Source of the DNA: Pseudochryseolinea flava
GTDB taxonomy: Bacteria; Bacteroidota; Bacteroidia; Cytophagales; Cyclobacteriaceae
Assembly (NCBI RefSeq): GCF_003286915.1
Contig: NZ_QMFY01000010.1
Coordinates: 124,001-188,000 of the forward strand
Length of the DNA stretch: 64,000 nucleotides
Direction of reading: 5' to 3'
Part shown: positions 9,570 to 18,553 of the stretch, piece after piece
How the letters are laid out: every line of letters begins with the position of its first letter
How positions within the stretch are numbered: the stretch's first letter is position 1
Notes under the pieces: model-generated
Seen by the model: only the letters and a program-made list of their open reading frames with translations
Told to the model about the DNA's origin: nothing
The model's database searches: none
Program-made: the position numbers and the translations under genes

Positions 9570-10646
9570 TTAATATCCATAAGCTTTCAACCACACCCTT
9601 ACGACTGGATTCTGTGGATCGTTGGTATAAATTGTCAACGCTTTTTGCTGCGTCCCACTTCTATCGGCTGTGAATGTAAGTTTGATCGTAGTTGTCTCGC
9701 CCGGCTTTAGTGTTTCTTTCGCGGCATGCGCCGTAATACAATTACAATTCCCCTGCAACGATTTGATTTGAAGCTCGCGCTTTCCTACGTTGGAAACAGG
9801 AAGTTCACGCTCTGAGGTAGAACCTTGGTTGAATCTTCCAAAGTCTAACTCCGTTGCACCTACCCTAACTTGGGGAGCCTTAGAAAGTTCTTCCGGGGAA
9901 AGCGTTGAGAAGTCGTCTTCCAGCGTTGCATACACTGAAAATGATTTTACGGGACTCAGCTCATCGTCGGTATGCAGTTCAACATTATCAGATTGATATC
10001 CATACTTACCCTTGAGCTTTCCATTGTAGCTCACCTTGATATTTCCAATTCCACCCGCAGGAATCAATTTCGGTGTCATGTCTATTTTTATATAGGACGG
10101 TCCTACAACTTTCGTGAGCGTGATCGCCTTCATGCCAGCGTTAACAACTTGAAAATCACGCACGGTCCATTCGTCTTTATGAAAGACACGACCAAGCTTG
10201 AACGAGGTGTGCTTGAATTTCATATTGCCGAGCGCATGCGGAAATTCGTTGAGTGCTTCCGCTGCGCCAGATGCGTTCACGGTGCCTTTGATCTGCAGCA
10301 CAATGGGTGTAGCATCGAAGTCAGTGGTTACGCTTAAAGTCTTTGTAAAATAGCCCGGTCGAGATTTTGGATCAAAAACCGCTTTCACGTAGCCAGTCTT
10401 TCCGATCGCGATTACATCCTTCGACCATGCCGGTGTGGTACATCCACACGAGGGTTGAACGTTCAAGATTCTAATGGCACGATCGCTCGTGTTGGTGAAC
10501 ACAAATTCATGCTCTACGGGGCCACCTTCTTCGGCTACGGTACCGAAATCAAAGGTCTCCTCACGAAACTGGATGGGTTTAGTGAGCTGCCCAAAAGTAG
10601 TGTTGGCAGCCAGCACGATGATGAAGAAAGATATCGCTCGAAACAT
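9570..10646 (-). CDS. DUF1573 domain-containing exported protein
   Basis: 358 residues with a signal peptide (MFRAISFFIIVLAANTTFG). Two or three Ig-like DUF1573 units follow: the first has FDFGTVAEEGGPVEHEFVF and the diagnostic SCGCTTPAW, and the last has LDFGRFNQGSTSERELPVSN with GNCNCITA. The Cys-x-Cys positions near the strand ends mark the family. DUF1573 proteins are abundant in Bacteroidota, periplasmic or surface-exposed, and of unknown function. Divergent from trpS, with 69 bp between starts. Confidence 0.9.
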   Translation of the reverse strand: MFRAISFFIIVLAANTTFGQLTKPIQFREETFDFGTVAEEGGPVEHEFVFTNTSDRAIRILNVQPSCGCTTPAWSKDVIAIGKTGYVKAVFDPKSRPGYFTKTLSVTTDFDATPIVLQIKGTVNASGAAEALNEFPHALGNMKFKHTSFKLGRVFHKDEWTVRDFQVVNAGMKAITLTKVVGPSYIKIDMTPKLIPAGGIGNIKVSYNGKLKGKYGYQSDNVELHTDDELSPVKSFSVYATLEDDFSTLSPEELSKAPQVRVGATELDFGRFNQGSTSERELPVSNVGKRELQIKSLQGNCNCITAHAAKETLKPGETTTIKLTFTADRSGTQQKALTIYTNDPQNPVVRVWLKAYGY

Positions 10647-10715
10647 TCTCTAAATTTTATGTTCAAAGGTAAAACTAAATTCAGTTCCGCTTTATTTTAT
10701 TTTCTTTGCAAAACT

Positions 10716-11684
10716 ATGGCCAGAATCTTAACCGGAATTCAGAGCAGTGGCCGCCCGCATTTAGGAAATCTTTTGGGCGCCATTATTCCTGCAATCGAAC
10801 TATCCAAAAAAACGGGCAACGAATCATTTTTCTTTATTGCCGATCTACATTCTCTTACTACCATTAAGGATGCAGAGACCCGAACAGCAAACGTGAGGGC
10901 CGTGGCCGCAGCATGGTTGGCCTTTGGATTTGATATCGACAAAAACTTCCTGTATCGTCAGAGTCGCATTCCGGAAGTATGTGAGCTCACGTGGTATTTG
11001 AATTGCTTTACGCCTTACCCGATGCTGGCAAATGCACACTCATTTAAAGACAAATCAGAACGGCTATCGGATGTCAATGCGGGATTATTCACCTATCCGG
11101 TGCTCATGACTGCAGACATCATTTTGTACAATGCTGAGTTTGTCCCTGTAGGAAAAGACCAACGTCAGCATGTGGAGATGGCACGTGATATCGCCAGTGC
11201 TTTCAACAATCAATATGGCGACACGTTCGTAATCCCGGAAGCTCGAATCGCTGAGGAAGTGATGACCATCCCCGGAACAGATGGGCAAAAAATGAGCAAG
11301 TCCTATGGTAACATCATCGACATTTTTCTTCCCGATAAAGATCTGTTAAAGCAGATCAAATCGATCAAAACGGACAGCACGCCAATGGAGGAACCCAAAA
11401 ATCCCGACACCGACAATGTGTTTGCGATTTACAGCCTGATGGCTACACCAGAACAAAAAGAAGCGCTTCGCGCCAAGTATTTGGCCGGCAACTTCGGCTA
11501 TGGGCATGCTAAACAAGCATTGTTTGATCTTATTGTAGAGAAATACAAAGCAGAGCGTGAAGCATTTAATTTCTATATGAACAACCCGGCCGAGATTGAC
11601 AAAAAGCTGGCGCAAGGTGAAGCGAAGGCAAGGGTTATTGCGCTCGAAGTATTGGGGCGCGTAAGGCAAAAGGTAGGGTTTTAA
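10716..11684 (+). CDS. trpS: tryptophan--tRNA ligase
   Basis: 322 residues from ATG at 10716, beginning MARILTGIQSSGRPHLGN, the canonical start for the family. The open frame continues upstream to 10455, but that part overlaps the DUF1573 gene and has no similarity to TrpS. HIGH-like signature PHLGNLLG at residues 14-21; KMSKSYGN at about residue 192 is the KMSKS loop. It charges tRNA-Trp in the cytoplasm. It ends at a strong terminator shared with the convergent 119-residue gene. Confidence 0.97.
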   Translation: MARILTGIQSSGRPHLGNLLGAIIPAIELSKKTGNESFFFIADLHSLTTIKDAETRTANVRAVAAAWLAFGFDIDKNFLYRQSRIPEVCELTWYLNCFTPYPMLANAHSFKDKSERLSDVNAGLFTYPVLMTADIILYNAEFVPVGKDQRQHVEMARDIASAFNNQYGDTFVIPEARIAEEVMTIPGTDGQKMSKSYGNIIDIFLPDKDLLKQIKSIKTDSTPMEEPKNPDTDNVFAIYSLMATPEQKEALRAKYLAGNFGYGHAKQALFDLIVEKYKAEREAFNFYMNNPAEIDKKLAQGEAKARVIALEVLGRVRQKVGF

Positions 11685-11723
11685 AGCGCGTTATCAACGG
11701 GATAAAAACATCGCCTAAATTAA

Positions 11724-11760
11724 AAAGAGCCCAATCTCAATAGTTGAGTTGGGCTCTCTC
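11724..11760. terminator. hairpin terminator between trpS and the 119-residue gene
   Basis: An inverted repeat of about 14 bp: AGAGCCCAA-t-CTCAA, three-base loop, TTGAG-TTGGGCTCT. It is preceded by AAAAA and followed by pyrimidine-rich sequence, so it can act in both directions between two convergent genes. Confidence 0.85.
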
Positions 11761-11793
11761 CTTTACAGGTGCAGAACACCCCGCAATCGAAAT

Positions 11794-12153
11794 CTATTTC
11801 GCCGTCCATACCACTTCCTGCTTGTCCCTTCCAATGGTCAGAATAAGGCGGGGAGGATTAGCGGCAAGAATGAGTTTGGTGTCAGTATCCGGATATTTAT
11901 CTGATTCAACATAGATACCTTTTCCGAGGTAGGCAATGGGCATCAACACGTCATTGTCAGGACAAAGTTCGTCATGAACATCTTGCAGCGCTTCTTCAAC
12001 GTACTCGCCATACGTCACTTGAAACGCGTCTTCCATATCGTGAAGTTGCTCTTCTAGGTCGTCGTATTTTGGATTGTTGTAATCGATCTTATTAAGTTCT
12101 TCGCGCTTCGCGATAATAGCCTGAAGTGCTTTGTCGAGTGCCTGAATATCCAT
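11794..12153 (-). CDS. small conserved-looking protein of unknown function
   Basis: 119 residues, no signal peptide or membrane segment, strongly acidic. An N-terminal coiled-coil or helical hairpin (residues ~1-60, ALDKALQAIIAKREELNK then YDDLEEQLHDMEDAFQ) is followed by a small beta-rich part (LMPIAYLGKGIYVESDKY, RLILTIGRDKQEVVW). I do not recognise the family. It is divergent from hppD and convergent with trpS, and has a clean terminator, which supports it being a real gene. Confidence 0.75.
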   Translation of the reverse strand: MDIQALDKALQAIIAKREELNKIDYNNPKYDDLEEQLHDMEDAFQVTYGEYVEEALQDVHDELCPDNDVLMPIAYLGKGIYVESDKYPDTDTKLILAANPPRLILTIGRDKQEVVWTAK

Positions 12154-12352
12154 CTTGAAAATTTTTTCAAATATTCAATAAAACATCGAAATACAAAACA
12201 GAAATGGCCTCGATCCTGGTTTTTTGTTTGAAAAAACGGATATAAAATTTGGTCACACCCCCTACTTTCGTCGACCTCGGCCAATAAAAATTCTTGAAAA
12301 TCGATAATACCGAATGTCCTTTGCATTGCTTCGATGTTACTAGCATGCGGAT

Positions 12353-12360
12353 TAATTTTG
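12353..12360 (+). promoter_or_regulatory. candidate -7 promoter box of hppD
   Basis: TAATTTTG matches the Bacteroidota -7 consensus TAnnTTTG exactly, and lies 19 bp before the hppD start codon. No TTG at the usual -33 spacing is clear, so this is only a partial match. Confidence 0.4.
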
Positions 12361-12379
12361 GGCACTAAACTGTAATTGT

Positions 12380-13471
12380 ATGACAGACTTCCTTCCCTTA
12401 AATGGTACAGACTATATTGAGCTTTATGTAGGTAACGCCAAACAATCGGCGCTGTTTTATCAGCATGTGATGGGATTCGAGTTGGTTGCCTATGCTGGCC
12501 CAGAGACCGGCATTCGCGATCGTGCTTCGTACGTGTTACAGCAACACAAAATTCGCATCGTTCTTACTACCGCGCTCAATACCGACTCTCCTATCGCGCA
12601 GCATGTCGCTAAGCATGGTGATGGCGTAAAAGTATTGGCGCTTTGGGTCGACGACGCCCGGAAGTCTTTCCTTGAAACTACATCGCGTGGCGCTGCTCCT
12701 GCCATTGAACCTCAGACACTAAAAGACGAACATGGAGAAGTGGTAGTCGCTTCCATCAAAACATACGGAGAAACGATTCACACTTTTGTTGAACGTAAAA
12801 ACTACAACGGAGCTTTCCTTCCAGGATATCAACCACGCAAAAGCGCTGCACCTGTTACCCCGATCGGCCTGAAGCACATCGACCACTGCGTCGGCAATGT
12901 TGAACTGGGCAAGATGAATACTTGGGTTGAATTCTATGAGAAAGTAATGGGCTTTAAACTGCTCGTTACATTCGATGACAACGACATCTCAACGGAATAC
13001 AGCGCATTGATGTCGAAGGTTGTATCAAATGGAAATGGATACATCAAGTTCCCGATCAATGAACCTGCCGCTGGCAAGAAGAAATCACAGATCGAAGAGT
13101 ACCTTGATTTTTATAAAGGACCAGGAGTACAACACATTGCTATCGCGACCGATGATATTTTACACACCGTAGCCGAATTGCGTAAGCGTGGTATGGAGTT
13201 TCTTTATGTACCCGAGAACTATTACGAGGATGTAATGGATCGTGTAGGATCTATCAACGAGAATCTCGCAGAACTTCGAAGGCTAAACATTCTCATCGAT
13301 CGAGACGAAGAGGGTTATTTACTTCAAATTTTCACGAAGCCCATTCAAGATAGACCGACGGTATTCTTTGAAATCATCGAACGCAATGGCGCAAAATCAT
13401 TTGGCAAAGGGAACTTCAAGGCGTTGTTTGAGTCTATTGAACGAGAACAAGAACTAAGGGGAAATCTTTAA
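12380..13471 (+). CDS. hppD: 4-hydroxyphenylpyruvate dioxygenase
   Basis: 363 residues, full length. It oxidises 4-hydroxyphenylpyruvate to homogentisate in tyrosine degradation. Two vicinal-oxygen-chelate halves are visible; the three iron ligands are in place in the C-terminal half: His169 (HIDHCVGNV), His252 (GVQHIAIATDD) and Glu331 (PTVFFEIIER). The C-terminal KSFGKGNFKALFESIEREQ closing helix is typical. No other homogentisate-pathway gene is adjacent in this window, so it is probably monocistronic. A TAnnTTTG box lies just upstream. Confidence 0.96.
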   Translation: MTDFLPLNGTDYIELYVGNAKQSALFYQHVMGFELVAYAGPETGIRDRASYVLQQHKIRIVLTTALNTDSPIAQHVAKHGDGVKVLALWVDDARKSFLETTSRGAAPAIEPQTLKDEHGEVVVASIKTYGETIHTFVERKNYNGAFLPGYQPRKSAAPVTPIGLKHIDHCVGNVELGKMNTWVEFYEKVMGFKLLVTFDDNDISTEYSALMSKVVSNGNGYIKFPINEPAAGKKKSQIEEYLDFYKGPGVQHIAIATDDILHTVAELRKRGMEFLYVPENYYEDVMDRVGSINENLAELRRLNILIDRDEEGYLLQIFTKPIQDRPTVFFEIIERNGAKSFGKGNFKALFESIEREQELRGNL

Positions 13472-13531
13472 CCTTCCCGCTTCATAGATTTCGTTCACAT
13501 TCAAAGTGAATCAGTGTGCTGCCAAAGCGAT

Positions 13532-14557
13532 CTATTCGAATAGAATACTTTTATACTTCTTTGGCTCACGCAACAGGACAGCTGCACCTCTACTTACGGC
13601 TGTAAGACCATCCTCGTCGAGATGAACGGGAAGCTTAATGCGTGCCTCGAGGCGTTCTTTGATGCCACGGATCAACGCGTTACCACCTGTAATATGAAGA
13701 CCATTTTCATAAATATCGGCCGCTAGTTCCGGAGGACAAGTCTCAAGGGTTTGGATAATGCAATGTTCTATTGAGCTAAAAGATTTCTCGAGAATGAAAA
13801 CGACTTCATTAAAATCAATTTTTCGGGTGACCGGAATTCCCTCAACAAGGTCCTTGCCTCTCACCATCATTGGCGCCGGTTTGTCTGCGATTTCTGTTGT
13901 CACAGCGCCGACGTTGATCTTCACCTGTTCAGCCGTTTTCAAACCAATCGCCATATTATAATTGCGACGGAAGTGGTCTTGAATGGCTTCGTCGAAAGTA
14001 TCGCCGGCGATCTTGGTAGATTGGAAAGCCGCTACACCGGATAAAGAGATCACCACGATCTCCGTAATGCCACCACCAATATCGATCACCATCTTGCCTT
14101 GCGGCTCTCTGATGTCCAGACCAATGCCCAATGCAGCTGCGAGGGGTTCGTAAAAGAGCGAGGTACGTCGGGCATTAAACTGATCAACAGCATCACGAAG
14201 CGCCCTACGCTCTACTTCGGTTGTGTGATACGGTACACTTGACAAAATATTATCATATCCAGAAAAGAACGACGGATTACGGTCAGCTTGTTTGATTAGT
14301 TCGCGGATCATGCGCGTTGCCGAATCGTAGTCTGCAATCACGCCGCCGCGCAATGGTTTGACCGGGCGAAGTTCCTCATGATTTTTTTCCAACATGCGGT
14401 ATGCTTGGTCGCCTACAGCTTTCACCGTTTGGCCCTTGTTGTCGAATACAATGCATGATGGCTGACATAACTTCACGCCGTCCTGGTCACTTACCAACGT
14501 GTTGGTGTTACCGAGGTCGATTGCAAAACTTTTATTTCTGAAGACATTAAATTTCAT
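13532..14557 (-). CDS. MreB/Mbl-like actin homologue
   Basis: 341 residues with the actin-fold nucleotide motifs: phosphate 1 FAIDLGNTNTLV, phosphate 2 MVIDIGGGITEIVV, and adenosine motif GLHITGGNALIRGI. Length and motif order match MreB, which forms membrane-associated filaments guiding cell-wall synthesis in rods. The start MKFNVFRNKSFAIDLG and several core segments are more divergent than in housekeeping MreB, and no mreC/mreD/rodA follows. It may therefore be a second MreB paralogue rather than the main rod-shape gene (inference). Upstream of it is a 309-bp gap. Confidence 0.88.
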   Translation of the reverse strand: MKFNVFRNKSFAIDLGNTNTLVSDQDGVKLCQPSCIVFDNKGQTVKAVGDQAYRMLEKNHEELRPVKPLRGGVIADYDSATRMIRELIKQADRNPSFFSGYDNILSSVPYHTTEVERRALRDAVDQFNARRTSLFYEPLAAALGIGLDIREPQGKMVIDIGGGITEIVVISLSGVAAFQSTKIAGDTFDEAIQDHFRRNYNMAIGLKTAEQVKINVGAVTTEIADKPAPMMVRGKDLVEGIPVTRKIDFNEVVFILEKSFSSIEHCIIQTLETCPPELAADIYENGLHITGGNALIRGIKERLEARIKLPVHLDEDGLTAVSRGAAVLLREPKKYKSILFE

Positions 14558-14866
14558 GGACGTATCTTTTATTCAACTACACGATATCAAAAAATATGAG
14601 GAGGGATTTCTCGCGCGCAAATATCGTAAGAACTACTGCCCCATCAAGTGTAACATCATCAAAAATCCGTCATCGACTTTTCACGTATGAAAAATGATGC
14701 GACTGTGTCATTTGCGCTTCAACTGGTATATGCACGGCAAGGGTTGACGGCAGATCGCCTCGTATTTTCATTTCCGAAGGCGAACCTTACAATGCCTATG
14801 TGAGTATAGCAAAGCTGATCGGCTTGTTGAAATAAAAGTGATTAGATTCGCATTAGACCGCGACGT
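14558..14866. other. intergenic gap between MreB-like gene and histidine kinase
   Basis: 309 bp without a supported gene. It must contain the promoter of the MreB-like gene (minus strand) and the end of the kinase transcript. No hairpin-plus-T-run terminator or array is obvious. A short frame reading toward the right at about 14,715-14,836 looks protein-like but has no start codon and was not called. Confidence 0.6.
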
Positions 14867-17641
14867 TCAAATCAGAATTTTACCCATCACCTGGGGCTGA
14901 TTGAGCGGAAGTGTGATGGTGAATTTAGAGCCCATCGGCGCATGATCTTCTAAGGTAATTTGCCCGTTCAATTTTTGAACTGCTTTTTTGATAATGTATA
15001 AGCCGAGGCCATTGCCTTTTGAGCGTTCGCTCCCGCGGAAATACATATCGAACACGCGCTCCTTAAGTTCCGCCGGTATACCTTGACCATTATCTTCAAA
15101 GCAAAGGATAACCTGTTCGCCTTCCTCCCACGCCTTAAGTTTCATCCAAGGATTCACCACGTTAGAAAATTGGATGGCGTTCTCCACCAGATTCTCTAGG
15201 ATAACTTTAATCATCGCCGGGTACGACACGAAGCACTGCTTGAGGTCGACGTCACACTCAACGTGAAATTCCTTGCTACGCAGCTCTTCTTGAAATCCAT
15301 GACAAATGCCTTCGAAGATCGCTTTCACAAACACTTCCTTGAACACAAGTTCTTGTGCGCCTACATCACTGATCGATTGGAGTTTGATCAGCATTTTGTC
15401 CAAGGCCTTCGCAGTTTCTTTTACTTTCTCGAACAGTTCCAATGCAGCCTTATCTTGCAACGTGACTTTAGCAACTTCGGCTAGCCCCATGAATGTCGTG
15501 AGCGGGCGACGGAAATCATGCGACGACCGGTAGAAAAAAGTATCGAGCTCTTTATAAGCCTCTTTCAGCTGCACGGTACGCTTGGTGACAATCGAATCCA
15601 AATCGTGGTTCATTGCGACGATAATCTCGTTGCTCTCGCGAAGTTCTTCGGACTGCGCTTCAATTTCTTCTGTTTTTTCAAGCAGTTCGCGGTTCAATTG
15701 CGTCAGCGCCTGGTTCGCATGCTGAAGCTCCAATGCCTGGTGCTGTATTTCTTTTTGCTGCGTGGTAATCTCCTGGTTGAGGGTGCTAAGCTCAAGGTTT
15801 ACGGCATTCTTCGCGCGACTGTACCGGAAAAGGACGTAAGCGAGAGATCCCAGCAGTATGATTCCAAGAATGAAGAATATGTTGGCGGTATTTTGAAATT
15901 TGATCTGAGCATTCTGACTATCAAGTGTGGCTTGTTGCAATGCAGACCGCTCATGTAAATCACGGATCTCTTGTTCCCGTTTCTCTAAACGATAGAGTGC
16001 CTCCAATTCCGCTTGACGTGTGACGCTGTGCGTGGTGTACAGGCTGTCGTCGAGTTGAATGTATCGATCGTAATATTGAACGGCCTTTTCGTGACGCCCC
16101 ATCTTCTTATATACGGTAAACAAATTCTGATACGCTTTTCTTCGTTGTGGAGCAGAACGAATCAACGTGGCTTCCGTCAGTGCTTGTTGCGCAAAGTTTT
16201 CCGCTTCACGGTCGTCATCGGTTGCCAAGGCGATCGCACTCATCGTGTTGTAGTAAGATGCAATCCCCACGCGGTTGTTTACCCGATGGTCGATTTCATA
16301 AACCCGTTTCGCATAGATTCCTGCCAACTCATACTGCCCCAACGCGATCTGTGTTTCCGCGATGTGATTCAAGACCTGCGCCGTTGGCAGCAATGCGCCC
16401 AACCGATCACGGATAACGAAAGCCGAATCATAATATTGAATCGCTTTATCGTATTGTTTGCGACTAAAAGCAACGTACCCCGAAAGCGTATAGTAGTCGG
16501 AAAGACCAAAGTCATCCTTCAATTCCCGGAAGGTGGTCGCGGCTTGCGATGCCATTCGCGTTGCCCTTTCGAAGTCGAACTGGTTTACATACACCCAGCC
16601 CATCAGTTGTTTTGTGCGTGCAATTTCATGTTTGCTTTTTAGTTCTTCTTCAATTCGCAGCGCATTGAAGTAAAACTCAAGGCTTCGTGGATAGTCTCCC
16701 TCCCATTCAAACACTTGGCCGATGCTTTTCATCACCAAGGCGCGGTACCTTTTATAATCGTGCTTGGCCAAGGAATCAAGTGCTTCGGTAAACAACTTTG
16801 TGGCCGTAACAAAATCTCCTTTTCTAAATGAAAGCTCGCCTTGATGAATATTGTAGAAGATGAGCAATTCGGGATTTTGATACGTACGCGAGAGGCGAAG
16901 GATATTTTTGAAGTAAACCGCTGCCGTATCGTAGTCGGCCAGCGCACTTGACACGATGCCAAGAAATTTCCAAGTCTCGCCAATCCCCAGACTATCGCCC
17001 AAGGCGAAACGCACATGAAGCGCCTTCTTAAAATTTTTGCGTGCAGCCAGATGACGAGACAAGGTATAGTCGAGGATACCTTTGTTGAGAAAGAGTTGAC
17101 CTAGTGCGATGGATGGTTTGGCCTCGTCGACATTGATGGCGGCGCGGGTGTAATAGTATTCGGCAGAGTCGAAATGAGATTGCTCTCGGTGTAAATTAGC
17201 GAGTCTAATTTGAATGGAGGCCACATACGTATCTCTTTCGCCGCGTGAAATATCCAGTGCTTCATATAAGAATTTCAAGGCATTAGGATAGTCTCCTTTA
17301 AAGTAATGGTATAAGGCGACATCGGCTTGGGCAATGGCCATTCCTTTTTTGTATGATGCGCGTTTGGCGATCTGATAAGATTCCCGTGAATAGGTTAGGC
17401 CATCTTCAAAATCGTAGTCCCAAATCTCAGACGCCATGCGATGAAGGACGTCGGCTTTAACCTTCAGATCATCAGAATCTTCGAGCACACGCTGAAGACT
17501 ATCGATCACGGACTGCTGTGCTCGGGAAGGCGCCGCAATAAAAATGGTAATGCTAATGAAGGCGAGTTTGATGAGTATGCATCCGCGGCGCAAGAACCAT
17601 CGAGCGGCTACATTAACTGTCGGGACACCTCTTGTCATCAA
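14867..17641 (-). CDS. TPR sensor histidine kinase
   Basis: 924 residues. N-terminal signal or anchor (hydrophobic ~22-41), then about twelve tetratricopeptide repeats to residue ~540, a membrane segment near 590 (FFILGIILLGSLAYVLF), and a long coiled coil (600-690). The kinase core follows: phospho-acceptor His708 in RSSHDFRRPLT, ATP-binding boxes NLVENAIQFSN, DNGQGIP and GNGLGLYI. A periplasmic TPR sensor joined to a cytoplasmic kinase is a common Bacteroidota architecture. No response regulator is adjacent, so the partner is elsewhere. It is divergent from the channel-like gene, with 117 bp between. Confidence 0.92.
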   Translation of the reverse strand: MMTRGVPTVNVAARWFLRRGCILIKLAFISITIFIAAPSRAQQSVIDSLQRVLEDSDDLKVKADVLHRMASEIWDYDFEDGLTYSRESYQIAKRASYKKGMAIAQADVALYHYFKGDYPNALKFLYEALDISRGERDTYVASIQIRLANLHREQSHFDSAEYYYTRAAINVDEAKPSIALGQLFLNKGILDYTLSRHLAARKNFKKALHVRFALGDSLGIGETWKFLGIVSSALADYDTAAVYFKNILRLSRTYQNPELLIFYNIHQGELSFRKGDFVTATKLFTEALDSLAKHDYKRYRALVMKSIGQVFEWEGDYPRSLEFYFNALRIEEELKSKHEIARTKQLMGWVYVNQFDFERATRMASQAATTFRELKDDFGLSDYYTLSGYVAFSRKQYDKAIQYYDSAFVIRDRLGALLPTAQVLNHIAETQIALGQYELAGIYAKRVYEIDHRVNNRVGIASYYNTMSAIALATDDDREAENFAQQALTEATLIRSAPQRRKAYQNLFTVYKKMGRHEKAVQYYDRYIQLDDSLYTTHSVTRQAELEALYRLEKREQEIRDLHERSALQQATLDSQNAQIKFQNTANIFFILGIILLGSLAYVLFRYSRAKNAVNLELSTLNQEITTQQKEIQHQALELQHANQALTQLNRELLEKTEEIEAQSEELRESNEIIVAMNHDLDSIVTKRTVQLKEAYKELDTFFYRSSHDFRRPLTTFMGLAEVAKVTLQDKAALELFEKVKETAKALDKMLIKLQSISDVGAQELVFKEVFVKAIFEGICHGFQEELRSKEFHVECDVDLKQCFVSYPAMIKVILENLVENAIQFSNVVNPWMKLKAWEEGEQVILCFEDNGQGIPAELKERVFDMYFRGSERSKGNGLGLYIIKKAVQKLNGQITLEDHAPMGSKFTITLPLNQPQVMGKILI

Positions 17642-17758
17642 ACTTTATTTAGAGCCTATCAACATACTCAATTTTAAGCATTTAATTCTCCATAATGGAA
17701 GTTGAATTTGAAAATAATTAAAGTCAACTTGTGAACGGAAACCGCCAACGCACCCACT

Positions 17759-18511
17759 ATGCTCAACAGCTTCTTCAATAAGTCGCGGGCCGCTGCCGAC
17801 ACTGAGAAACAGAAAGATTACCGGAATATTGTATTCATCCAAATTATCATCATCGTGTTTGGATTGACTTTATCTGGTCATGTGATCGAAGACACGAAGA
17901 CACCTGAGGCTAAGCTGGTTATCACCATCTTTTCAATTTTTGGTCTAACCTATTCGTTTTTGCTGTGGGACCTTCTCCGCAATTTCACCAATAGCAAGAC
18001 GCTGATCCGTATCTACCTCCTTCTTCTCTTCGGTAGCATTGGGGTCGGATTGCTGGTCGAGTTCCCCTACTACACTTTCATCGATGTTCCCGATCGTCGG
18101 ATCATTTTGTTGCTGGTGCACGCTATGTTATTCGTCACTGAAGTGATCATCATCAGTTTTGCTATCCGCGACATCTTCTCGGGCGAGTACTTGACACCTG
18201 ACAAGCTTTGGGGATCGGCCTGTGTTTTCTTGATGATTGGAATTTCATTCGGCTCTTTATATGACTTGATCTGTCTGATTAAACCAGGAAGTTTAAACCC
18301 AAGGCTGGCGATAGGTTTCCCAAATTATTCCGAGTGTGTTACGTATAGTTTAGCTATTCTCGGGGGCATGGACCCGGGACAACCCGAAGCCAGTAGACTT
18401 ATTCGGAACATCGGAATTTTGGAGGCCGTCTGGGGAAATTTATTTGTAGTTTTAGTGATCGGCAAACTGATGGGATTGCCCCGACCGCCGAAGCCAGGCG
18501 ATGCGGCATGA
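17759..18511 (+). CDS. six-helix membrane protein resembling a K+ channel with a degenerate filter
   Basis: 250 residues with five or six hydrophobic segments (about 22-45, 53-72, 82-101, 114-136, 150-168, 222-242). The end of the protein follows the layout of a two-helix ion-channel pore: helix, re-entrant loop (SECVTYSLAILGG), then RLIRNIGILEAVWGNLFVVLVIGKLMG, which closely parallels the inner helix of small potassium-channel proteins. However, the selectivity-filter position reads LAILGGMD instead of T-x-GYGD, so potassium conduction cannot be assumed. It precedes the prohibitin gene by 42 bp on the same strand; these may form an operon. Confidence 0.7.
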   Translation: MLNSFFNKSRAAADTEKQKDYRNIVFIQIIIIVFGLTLSGHVIEDTKTPEAKLVITIFSIFGLTYSFLLWDLLRNFTNSKTLIRIYLLLLFGSIGVGLLVEFPYYTFIDVPDRRIILLLVHAMLFVTEVIIISFAIRDIFSGEYLTPDKLWGSACVFLMIGISFGSLYDLICLIKPGSLNPRLAIGFPNYSECVTYSLAILGGMDPGQPEASRLIRNIGILEAVWGNLFVVLVIGKLMGLPRPPKPGDAA

Positions 18512-18553
18512 GATGAACCTTCGAACTTTACACCTTATAAATACAATACACCT

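Noticed and set aside
10455-10715. N-terminal extension of TrpS
   Set aside because: Overlaps the DUF1573 gene on the other strand and is unlike any TrpS N-terminus.
14715-14836. short protein-like frame ending IAKLIGLLK
   Set aside because: Its open stretch has no start codon and a stop precedes it closely; could be a remnant but nothing supports it.
16013-16642. 209-codon plus-strand frame
   Set aside because: Shadow of the TPR region of the histidine kinase; Cys/Arg-rich translation without motifs.
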